A stretch of 18,319 nt of DNA from Stagonosporopsis chrysanthemi (lineage: Eukaryota > Ascomycota > Dothideomycetes > Pleosporales > Didymellaceae). Under the pieces are notes generated by a model. The model had not been told where the DNA came from and did not search any database. It saw only the letters and a list, made by a program, of their open reading frames with translations. The stretch covers positions 1 through 18,319 of the forward strand of contig JAFISE010000337.1 in assembly GCA_022560025.1 (NCBI GenBank), given 5' to 3'. Positions 1 to 7,722 of this stretch are shown here, piece by piece. Within the stretch, counting starts at the first letter, position 1. Every line of letters begins with the position of its first letter. The translations under genes and the position numbers were made by a program.

Positions 1-282
1 TTCTATTAAAGGTCTAGTTTAGAAAGTAGAGTACTTAGAATTTTCTTTAAAAAGGGCAATTTTGGTGGGGAAAAGCGTGCATTGGTTGAATCCGTGCATT
101 GGTTGCACGGACACGGTACGTGATCAAACACGGTAACAGGGCGACAGCCTGGGTGCCCTTGATTGCGCCAGTGCTGCAGCAGCTTGCGCGCAGGCTGCCC
201 GCTCGGTACAATACAGGTAACGATTAGCTACCTCTAGTCAGAGATCAAATCAGAAAATCAAAACTAGAAAGTTTAAAAATTA
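1..282. other. Left flank, no gene; possible end of another transposon
   Basis: No coding stretch is supported here. The first 60 bases are AT-rich. Positions 76-88 and 93-105 carry a 13-bp direct repeat (CGTGCATTGGTTG, period 17), and the second copy sits in a perfect 7-bp stem, 5-nt loop inverted repeat at 92-110. A TA dinucleotide follows at 117-118. Doubled subterminal repeats a few bases before a TA are also seen at one end of each complete pogo-like element in this window, so this may be the inner side of another element's end; that is inference only. Confidence 0.3.
92..110. repeat. Perfect inverted repeat, 7-bp stem
   Basis: CCGTGCA at 92-98 and TGCACGG at 104-110 are exact reverse complements around a 5-nt loop. 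The left arm overlaps the second copy of a 13-bp direct repeat (76-88, 93-105). Its function is unknown. Confidence 0.6.
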
Positions 283-326
283 ACGTACCCCACGGGCGAG
301 CGAGCCACTTTTGCCAAGCCCCCACC
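283..326. repeat. Element 1 left terminal inverted repeat
   Basis: The outer 25 bases (283-307) match the right end exactly in reverse complement. Similarity resumes inward through about 326 (ACTTTTGCCAAGCCCC) once a 16-bp extra unit in the right end is skipped. It contains GCGAGCCAC at 300-308, a motif shared with element 2. Confidence 0.9.
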
Positions 327-394
327 AAAACCTACCCTATTACGGCCTAAAACACCACACTTTAGCACTCTGCAGCAGACTACGGCATATAGTA

Positions 395-2004
395 TCATTT
401 AGAGACTACCTCTACATTAATCTTGCACGTTCGCGCGTTGTGGCCAGTCTGATTGCACCTTCTGCAGCGCCTTTGAGTTGGCTCACCCTCTTGAGCGCGC
501 ACCTGCTTCTTTAGCTTCTTCCCATCACTACGCGCCCCAAACTCCTTTAGAGCTGCCAGCCGCTGCCCATCTCCAACTATTGGGGTCCCTTTCTTCTGAA
601 CCCGCTTCCTTTTGTGTGATTTTCGTCGTGTGGCGGCCTTATTAGCTGCTCGAAGCTCGCTAGTTTCCTGTTGGGCTAAAACCAGCTTGTGGGATAGAAT
701 TGCTCCCCCCTTTGCATAGTGCTCAAGCGCGCTTAGAACAGAGTTTGATGAGCTACCCTGCTGCTTCTTATACTTCTCTCGAACTAGAGTTGATTGCAAC
801 CCAAATTCTAGGGTATTGCTAGGGGTTTGCGACTGCCAGGGCTCGCTGTTGGTGGGGAGTGGTGGTGATGGAGTCCGCAGCTTCACATCAAGGGTTGAAA
901 TAACCCGTTCTGGGTCAAAGGGGACCAATCCAGCACCTCGGAACCCTCCTTGGATGTTGCTAGGAGTAAACACCACCTTGTAGGCTGCTTTGAAGCATGG
1001 GAGGAACTCAGTCTTTGTAAGGTGGGTGATCTGGTTGCGCATAAGCATTTCGGCTTGACGCCCATACGCCTGCTTCAAAGGGGCAAATCAACCCACATCA
1101 AGTGGCTGTAGGAGGTGTGATGAGTGAGGAGGCATACATATAGTAACAATCTTGTTATCCTTGCAGTGTTGCTGGAATTGGAGCGAGTCGTGGCTCTCGT
1201 GGCCATCAATAACCAGCAGTCGGTAGGTACCAACAGTTCGCTCCTTTGTATGCGCGTCAAAGTGCTTCAACTACTCAAGACCAAGACTATTAGTAGTCCA
1301 GCCATTACTAGAGACTCCAATAACCCAATCCTGGGGCAGATCTTCCTCCTTGTAGTAGCCAGAGAGGTGGTGGCGTGCCTTGAAGATGATAAAGGGCGGA
1401 ATAGCCTATCCTTTCGCATTGATGCCCTGTATGACTGTTGTCCACTCCCGGTTGCCTTGCTGGACTGTCTTTGGCCTTCCTCGTCTCTCTGAAGCTGTAA
1501 CGACTGCTCCTGGGGAGATCTGGCCCATCATGAAGCCTGTCTCATCAAAGTTGTAGGTATCGTCATTCTGAATGCCATACTTGGCTTTGATGTTGGCTAC
1601 TAGGCTAAACCAGCCCTGCACAACCCCCAAATCCTCGCAGAGGGCTTGCTTGTAGTCATATCTGCGATTAAACTTCACTTCAAGCTCTGGCTGACGCTTT
1701 ACAAACGTACTGGGCCAGTTTATGCCAACAGGGCCCAGATTGCGCTCAGCGCGCAGTTATTGGCCATAGCAGCCACATCTGCCAGCCAGGGGCCAAATCC
1801 TCGCGCGTCTAGCTCAAGTATGTGCTTAACAATTATCCTCTCCTCGTTATCATCCAACCCTCGTGAGTTGGGCATGGTATCGCCTCGTGAAGGTCGTCCA
1901 GTGTGTTGATAGCTTAGCGTGCTTCGAGGCACTTTATAGATAGCTGCAGCGCGTTGCTGGGAGAGATTTGCGTCTTGTTTAAGAGCTTGGTAGGGGCTTG
2001 GCAA
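395..2004 (-). pseudogene. Broken pogo/Fot1-like transposase (DDE_1) with C-terminal zinc knuckle
   Basis: The protein would cut and paste the element by DDE-type nuclease chemistry. From the N terminus (about 2004 down) it shows a psq-type helix-turn-helix (SQQRAAAIYKVPRSTLSYQ), a CENP-B-like DNA-binding region, then the catalytic core with the expected acidic residues: D in YNFDETGF, D in LVIDGHESH, D in LLQPLDVG. The C-terminal part is basic and ends in a CX2CX4HX4C zinc knuckle (CRRCNQTGHNARTC). Breaks: a net one-base loss near 1750-1758 shifts phase between the DNA-binding and catalytic parts; in-frame stops follow at 1406-1408 (TAG), 1271-1273 (TAG) and 1088-1090 (TGA). Both TAGs stand where the family has tryptophan. 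Frame is otherwise kept to the stop at 395-397. No ATG precedes the helix-turn-helix; the open frame begins within the terminal repeat. Confidence 0.88.
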
Positions 2005-2048
2005 AAGTGGCTCGCTTGCCCGTTGGCTCGCTCGCCCGTGGGGTACGT
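1989..2048. repeat. Element 1 right terminal inverted repeat with duplicated subterminal unit
   Basis: Positions 2024-2048 are the exact reverse complement of 283-307. Just inside lies a second copy of a 16-bp unit: 2008-2023 (TGGCTCGCTTGCCCGT) and 2024-2039 (TGGCTCGCTCGCCCGT) differ at one base. The left end has one copy only. GTGGCTCGC at 2007-2015 is shared with element 2. Confidence 0.88.
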
Positions 2049-2683
2049 TAATGACGTTTCGTCTGATCTATAGTAAAGGTACTGATTAATCAATTCGATC
2101 ACCGGAGTAGAGTCCCACAAGCTCGATAACAGAATTTGATAAATCTTGCCGACGTGTCATCGTGAAACAACACAGCTGCAAGTTGCCAGCTGCCCAAGCG
2201 CAGGCTGCAAGCAGTCTTCGTGGAACGATCTGCGGTATTTTGGCGCCACTGCTTCGCCAGGCTCCTTGCTCAGTGCTAGTAGTTCGATAGTTCAGGCAGC
2301 CACACTATCGTAATCGAACTGAGTGGCGCGTAGTAGTGCGTCGTTTACGCCTTCGCCTGCTGTTCTTATCTCGTCCTAGGTTTCTGCCGCGGTTTCCCAG
2401 AGGCCATTGACCGTGCTGGCGATGTAGGTCGGGATTCATGCCAGCACGTGCCTATAATGCTACTGGAGCACAGCAACCGAACGCGGACATCACAGCGCCC
2501 GGCAGACTGCACAGGGCACACCCAACCCACATAACCCAGTTGCACGGCACGCAGATCACATCAAGGTCATTATCGGATTCAAGCTCGCATACAGCAGCAA
2601 TCTTATCCAATCACCAGGCCGCACCCCTTACCCCTCCTGTCCTGCCCCTACACATACACTCCCGGCCTGGCGTCCATGTCTTC
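2049..2683. other. Gene-free stretch between element 1 and the SNF2 gene
   Basis: No coding region, RNA gene or repeat could be supported. The right part is the 3' flank of the minus-strand SNF2 gene. A plus-strand open frame beginning at 2438 runs into DNA antisense to that gene and has no recognisable content, so it was not called. Confidence 0.5.
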
Positions 2684-5600
2684 CTATTCCGATTCGCTCT
2701 CGCTCGCCTCAGGCATCTCCTCGTCGTCCTGAGTAAGATCGATGGCGTCGGCAACGGCATTAGCTTCCTCGATCTTCACCGCGTGGCCTGCCTTGAGGGC
2801 CGACAGGAATTTGGACTTGGCGTCGTTCTTGTCCACGATCCTCGTCTCAATCGTCTTCCGGGCTTCGGCCACCTTGCGGCTGGGGTTGACGGTGGTGAGC
2901 CAGAGGACCTTGCAGTCCATGGTCTTCCGATGCGGTGCTGGCGCTTCCCTACCTGGATGGGGTCGTTGTTGTTCGTCGGCGGGTCGAAGCCGATCAGGAG
3001 GTGGCCTTCGGTGAGGGTGACCGAGTGCGCGATGGTCTTGGTGGCGGCGATGAGGATGTCGGCTTCGTCGTCCAGCTGCTCCGTCTCAGGGTCCCAGAAG
3101 CGTTGCCACCTCGGAAGGTTGTTCGTGCGAGTGTTCCCATCAATGACACTGACGACGCGCTTCTCGCCGTATTTCCGCACGAGGTGCGCCCACAGCAGCG
3201 CGCGTGTGAAGCGCAGACCCACTACGATGACAATCTTGCTGCGGTATTGAACGGTGCGGGTTCTGTCCGTCGTGCGCACCTCGGCCTTGCTAACATCCGA
3301 CTCGAGCGCCGCGATCTGCTGCTCAACGATCTCAACCTTCTTCGAATGCGCGCAGGCCTCGGGGGCAATGTGCCAGATGAACGACTTCCGCACGTTGTCG
3401 TCGCTGACGATGCTTCTAGCCACGAGCTCGTTGTTCTTGGAGATGCAGATGGTGTCCAGGCTGCCAAAGTGTTCAGTGTCCTCGGGATGCTTCTCGAGCC
3501 AGCCTCGTATCGCGTTGATCGTGTTGGGCAGGCAGCTTACCGTACGCGCTACCATGTAGGCGCTGGGGTTGGACGCGGCGAGGGTGGGACGGTCGGGCTT
3601 CTTGTCCAGTCGTGCTCCGTCCGCGATCCAGGCCTGCACCATGGCTGCGTGCATCTCCTTCTGCCTTGCCCGGACGAGACCCTCGGCGGCCTTGACCTCC
3701 TTCCACATATCGGGCGAGTGCCTGACGGGGATGTTCTCGATCGTCAGCTTGACGTCCAGGATGGAGAGGGGCTTGCCCCATGGGTCCACGCTCGACGCGT
3801 CGCGGGCCATCATGAAGTGCCCCACCACGGCCGCGAACACGGCGTTGAAGTTCTCCACCGACAAGATCTGGCCGAGCTTGCTGTGGCGCTCCTTGGCGGT
3901 GTCGTTGCTGGGGTGGAGGTAGGCTTGGAAGACGGCCATCCATCCTCTCTTCAGCTCAACGTGGTCAAGGTTACTCGGCTGGTCAGGGCCAAGCAGAGCC
4001 TTCACGCCCGGATCGGCAGAGGCTCGATCCATCACCCTCGCGCACACCTTGGCGGCAAACGTCGTGAGCAGACCCGCACCGTTGTTCAGAGCGGTGCCTG
4101 TGATGAACAGGACACCCGGCGGCTGCTTGCTCTTCTCGCATCCGGCGAGGAAGGGGTCGACGATCTCGCGGTATGTCAGCGTCTCCGCCCCAGGTGCCAT
4201 GTGCACCTCATCGACCACAACGTACGACGCGTAGCGGAGCTCGACGACCTCGAGAACATCCTTGTGCCTACCCTTCACCCAGTACCTCCTCGCCCGGACG
4301 GCCTGCAGGGGGAAGGAGCCGTCTCTCACGGTCGACCGCGTCTTGAGCGATGCAGCCATGAGGTTGCTGATCTCGGTTGCCTTGTTGGACCACATAATTG
4401 TGTGGGCAGCCTTGATCTGGTCGAGGTCTTGCCTCTTACCCTTGAGCTGCTTGACGTCGTGCTCGTCAAGGATGCAACCGACGTGGTTCCTCCAAGAACC
4501 GTTGGTGCAGACAACGATGTAGCGCGTGCTAGTAGGTGGCGGCATCGACTCGGTGGCATCCTTGTGATGCTCCCACGTGGTTTCGGAGAACGCACCGGTT
4601 GCAGCATTCTCGTGGTAGAGCGTCTGACCGTGAATAGGTCGTGCCTTGTCCCAGTCCGGCAGAGGCACCAGCTCTGCCCACTCGGCGTGGGACATCTTGG
4701 CTGCCATACCACTGGCCTTGCCGCGGTACCTCTCCACAAGCTCCTGGCCCGAGTTGTGGAGCACAATCAGCCTTGGCTTCCACGCTCCTACCAGGTGGCT
4801 GTGAGCTGCGTCACCTCCAAACACCTGCGCAAACGACTTGACCCACACCTCGACGCCGTTGGAGCTGGCCGAGATGAACGTGGCGCCGATCTTAGGTGGG
4901 CACCCGTTCAACTTGCCGTCCTTGAGCCGAGGCCAGTGCAGCGGATGGCGGTCGGGTGTGGCGCTGCATTCGACTCCGCCACCGTGCATCTGCGCGACGC
5001 TGCGGAGGTTCATATCGACGGCCAGCATCACCATCAGCGACTTGCCGAGACCCATCTCGTCGCCCTGGACGAGTGCGCTGCGGGGGCCGAACAGGCTGCT
5101 GTGCATCTCCACGGCCCCTACGACCTGGTGGGGATACAGCTTGAGGGTGCTGTTCATACCGACGTGCGCCCTCAGCGGGATGCGGTTGTTGGGGTATCGG
5201 CTGGGGTCCTGCAGGTCGCCGAGGCCAATGTCGAAAGTGTCTGCAGCGCGCAGCCACACATCAAGCACGGCTCTCTGCGCCAGTCCGTACGCGGTGACAG
5301 CAGCAGGCCGGCTCATCGCATACTTTGTCGCTGCCTCGTTTGCGCGGGCGTTCCGCGAGTCGTCGGCGTCGTCGGCTTCCTGGCCCCCGATGGCGAATTC
5401 GTCGTCCTCCTCCAACTGCTGGAGCTCCTGAATTGTGCTGGGCTCGCGCTCGCCCTCATCGGCACTATCGCTCTTCTCCGAGTCCGCGCTGTAGTCATCG
5501 GAATCGTACGAGTCCGCTCGCTGCTTGCCCTTGCCCTTGGTTGGCTGGAAGCTGTCGTCTGAGTCAGAATCGTCGGAATCGGAGTCGGTGGATGGGGCCT

Positions 5601-6501
5601 TGGGTGGAGCGCGGCGTCGGAACTTCTGCAGCTTGCGCTTGTTCCTACTCGGCTTGTCCGAGTCCGAGTCGCCGTCGCTAGGCGGAGTGGGAGGTGACGG
5701 ATTGGGAGGTGGCTGAGCGGGATGTTTCTGCAGCAGACGCATGACATTGCCAATGTTACCGCCAACATCTCCAGTGCGTACCGGCTTAGTGTCAGGGTTC
5801 GACGGTGGAGTCGTCTCAGGAGGAGGTCGCAACGAAGGAGTTTCAGGCATCTGATCGTCGAGGTCATGCGGTTGCGCACCCAACCCTTGACCAGGAGCCT
5901 GGGAAACGCCTGCACCGCTGTCGGCCGGGGCGCCCTCCATGTTTACCTCATGATTGACCTCACGATTGACCTCACGATTGACCCTGGAGGTGGTGACACA
6001 CAGACGGCCGGTAGGGATGTCGCGAAGCGCTAGCCCAAGCCCCAACTGCGTGCGAATTGAGGCGTCCTGTTTGGGGCGCGGGGAGAGGAAGATCTCGTTC
6101 TTGAAGTCAAACCCGCTGCCCTCGGTGGAGAACGCGTTTAACTCAACCAACAGCTTCGCCCAGCTCAAGGTCGAGGGGCGATTGTCGTCTTCTAGCGAAT
6201 CCGCAGGGTACTCTGCGACAATTTCCCCCTTCTGTCCATCGATGACGGCCGTGAGCTCGATCATGGACTTGCTGAGGTCTGGTTCTGCAGCAGGGTGGGC
6301 GGAGAGGCGGAGAGTGTCCCCGTAGACGGGTGTGGTGCGGAACGTCGAACGTCTGGCGTCATGGCCGACGGTGGGCGACCCGCTGCGCCCCGACCTGAGC
6401 CGCTTGGGAGCTGCTTGCGGGCCCGAATCGCTGGAACGACGCCTGGTGCGACTGCGACCATTGTCGGGCGCGTCCGCGGCGGCGTCAGGGACGTCCGGCA
6501 T
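2684..6501 (-). CDS. SNF2-family DNA-dependent ATPase/helicase, frameshifted in motif VI
   Basis: A nuclear chromatin or DNA-repair-type translocase by family. Starting at the ATG at 6499-6501 (1241 codons open), the N-terminal ~400 residues are low-complexity: basic patches, an EVNR tetrapeptide repeat (~175-187), a proline-rich run and an acidic Ser/Asp run (~305-350). The ATPase follows: LKLYPHQ (~453), Walker A GDEMGLGKS (~480-488), DEVH box (~764-767), TGTALNN (~801), then a second RecA lobe ending in KRQHRIGR (~1186-1193). Motifs I and II are ~280 residues apart, wider than is usual for SNF2, so the lobe carries an insertion. Right after HRIG one base is missing between 2925 and 2926; adding one base there gives the canonical HRIGQ and joins the 2684-2920 frame, which ends in AIDLTQDDEE (SUMO-interacting-motif-like) and an acidic tail. 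As it stands, translation runs 48 residues out of phase to a stop at 2776-2778. Confident on family; pathway unknown. Confidence 0.85.
5945..5983 (-). repeat. In-frame 12-bp tandem repeat in the SNF2 gene
   Basis: Three copies of a 12-bp unit (ACCTCAYGATTG on the plus strand) encode a repeated EVNR/EVNH tetrapeptide in the N-terminal region. Because the unit is a multiple of three, copy changes keep the frame. Confidence 0.8.
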
Positions 6502-6920
6502 GGTAGAGGCTTATCTTCGCTGGTGTCGGTGCAGGAACTGGAAGCGAGCTTTCGAAAGAGGTCGCAGGCTATGGCGAGTTGCAGGTTGAGCAGCCAAGTT
6601 GCAGGTTGTGGCATTGAAAAAACGGCGGATGCGCTAGCGCGGTCAACGGCCTGCGTGACCAAGCGCTCGAAGTGAAGGTGAAAGTCAAGACGAGGAGCTT
6701 CATCGTGAGCCCACAACACCGACTGCAGCCTGGGCAACCGCAGATCGGCTGCGACGGTGAGCGTACTTGCTGCGCGCAACCTGCGGACTCGGTTTCGCAA
6801 CCTGCCGGTTTGCGTACCTTGGAGTACGCGGATTGAAGATCCAGGCTTCGATGGAGGCGTCCAGTCGCGGAAAGACAGCAGGCGAGGACGGCAAGCTCGA
6901 CGGGAATAGGAAAGCAGACA

Positions 6921-6973
6921 GTGAGCTCGACGAGAAGGAGAAAGTACACGGTGAGCTCAATGAGAAGGAGAAG
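6921..6973 (+). repeat. Two-copy tandem repeat, period 30
   Basis: The 23-bp core at 6921-6943 and 6951-6973 (GTGAGCTC..GAGAAGGAGAA) matches at 20 of 23 bases. If the frame from 6851 is coding, it repeats a ten-residue acidic/lysine unit (ELDEKEK, ELNEKEK). Confidence 0.6.
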
Positions 6974-6993
6974 CTGGAATTGGGGACTACCCA

Positions 6994-7019
6994 GCCCGGC
7001 CTGCCCCTACAGGCCGGGC
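6994..7019. repeat. GC-rich hairpin, 10-bp perfect stem
   Basis: GCCCGGCCTG at 6994-7003 is the exact reverse complement of CAGGCCGGGC at 7010-7019, with a 6-nt loop. It could be a transcript hairpin or a binding site; no T-tract follows. Confidence 0.7.
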
Positions 7020-7179
7020 GTGTGAGGACAACGCCGCACCGCAGCGGTGCAGTTGTATAACGGAATCGCTGCCCACCGCGGCCACCACCAGGACGTCAGT
7101 TGGCGCTAGGCCCGAGTGGGCGCGTTAGTGTCCCCCGCTGCTCACGTCGGGCACGTACTCTGGGTCTCCCACGCTCGCC

Positions 7180-7195
7180 ATCGCCTGCAGGCGAT
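7180..7195. repeat. 16-bp perfect palindrome
   Basis: ATCGCCTGCAGGCGAT reads the same on both strands. It lies just upstream of the probable exon start at 7204, inside the inferred intron or 5' region of that gene. Confidence 0.7.
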
Positions 7196-7203
7196 CAATG
7201 TAG

Positions 7204-7650
7204 AAGTACGAGGCGTATGAGAGCATGCAGGAGCAGGTCACCGACGACCCGATCTATCGCTGGTGGCAGCGCGGCACGGTCAACCCGCAGAAGGGCCAGG
7301 AGATGGCGGCAGAGGATCGCCCGAGCGGTTTCAAGATCGCGAAGCGACACTTGTTCGCCAACTCGACGGAATACGTCACGATCCAGTACCAGCTCCTGAT
7401 CCAGCAGGCCGAGAGCATTGAGGACGAGGGCTACGTGCAGACTATCATCCGCTTCGGCAAGTTCTCGGGTGGTAGCGACCCGCTCTATTACGCACACCTC
7501 GACGCTCCCGCCGGGTCGCACTACCGGGACGGTGCCACCGTCGACATCAAGCTGTTGAGACCCGACGCAGGCGACGATGCAGACTGGCAGTTTCGCGTTG
7601 TCGAGTCCTTCGGATACGCGCACGCGACGCAGTACGCGGGCTATGCCTAC
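7204..7650 (+). CDS. Unrecognised GC-rich gene, 3' exon; its stop codon is interrupted by element 2
   Basis: The protein family is not recognised. Coding nature is supported by a strong G/C third-position bias over ~147 codons, matching the SNF2 gene and unlike the transposon that follows. The product is mixed alpha/beta-like and rich in Tyr and Asp near its end (segments IYRWWQRGTVNPQKG, IIRFGKFSGGSDPLYYAHLD, FRVVESFGYAHATQYAGY); no signal peptide or membrane segment is visible. The first in-frame ATG is at 7225, but coding-like codons (KYEAYES) extend upstream to 7204, just after an in-frame TAG that could be a 3' splice site (TGTAG|AAG), so an upstream exon is likely. At 7648-7649 the element's TA target falls in frame; removing the element gives GCC TAA, a stop. 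Divergent from the SNF2 gene across a shared promoter region. Confidence 0.6.
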
Positions 7651-7673
7651 CGAGCTAACCGGCGTGGCGAGCC
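7650..7673. repeat. Element 2 left terminal inverted repeat
   Basis: It pairs with 9730-9753 with one mismatch (C versus T at the tenth base). GCGAGCCAC at 7667-7675 is the shared subterminal motif. The repeat is read in frame as part of the host-transposase fusion frame and contains no stop. Confidence 0.9.
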
Positions 7674-7722
7674 ACCCCACCACGACAACAACCAAACTTC
7701 AACACGCGATAACTCCACCAAT

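Larger units (their letters stand above)
283..2048 (-). mobile_element. Complete but inactive pogo/Fot1-like DNA transposon (element 1)
   Basis: The element spans 1766 bp. It is bounded by perfect 25-bp terminal inverted repeats (283-307 and 2024-2048, outer bases ACGTACCCCACGGGCG) and flanked by a TA duplication (281-282 and 2049-2050), the target-site rule of the Tc1/mariner-pogo superfamily. It contains one minus-strand transposase filling almost all of its length, as expected for Fot1-size elements (about 1.8-1.9 kb). The reading frame is broken by three stops and a frameshift, so it cannot move itself, though ends this well preserved could still be recognised by a transposase supplied elsewhere. 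Insertion lies about 635 bp downstream of the SNF2 gene's 3' end. Confidence 0.9.
6502..7203. promoter_or_regulatory. Divergent intergenic region between the SNF2 gene and the 7204 gene
   Basis: This ~700-bp region separates two divergent genes and should hold both promoters. The octamer GCAGGTTG occurs four times: plus strand at 6581-6588 and 6601-6608 (20 bp apart), minus strand at 6777-6784 and 6798-6805 (21 bp apart). Other structure: an inverted repeat at about 6811-6828 (GCGTAC...GTACGC), a 30-bp tandem repeat at 6921-6973, a 10-bp-stem hairpin at 6994-7019 and a 16-bp palindrome at 7180-7195. A plus-strand frame from ATG 6851 to about 7060 is rich in Glu and Lys and could be a 5' exon of the right-hand gene, but the splice sites are not clear. 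No TATA box was identified with confidence. Confidence 0.5.

Noticed and set aside
2438..3250. 270-codon plus-strand frame
   Set aside because: Its second half is antisense to the SNF2 3' end, and the first part has no recognisable content.
2935..5562. 875-codon open frame on the plus strand
   Set aside because: It is exactly antisense to the SNF2 gene, whose G/C-ending codons suppress stops on the opposite strand; no domain or plausible composition is seen.
7195..7695. 166-codon minus-strand frame
   Set aside because: It mirrors the codon-biased host exon and crosses the transposon boundary, so it is a shadow.
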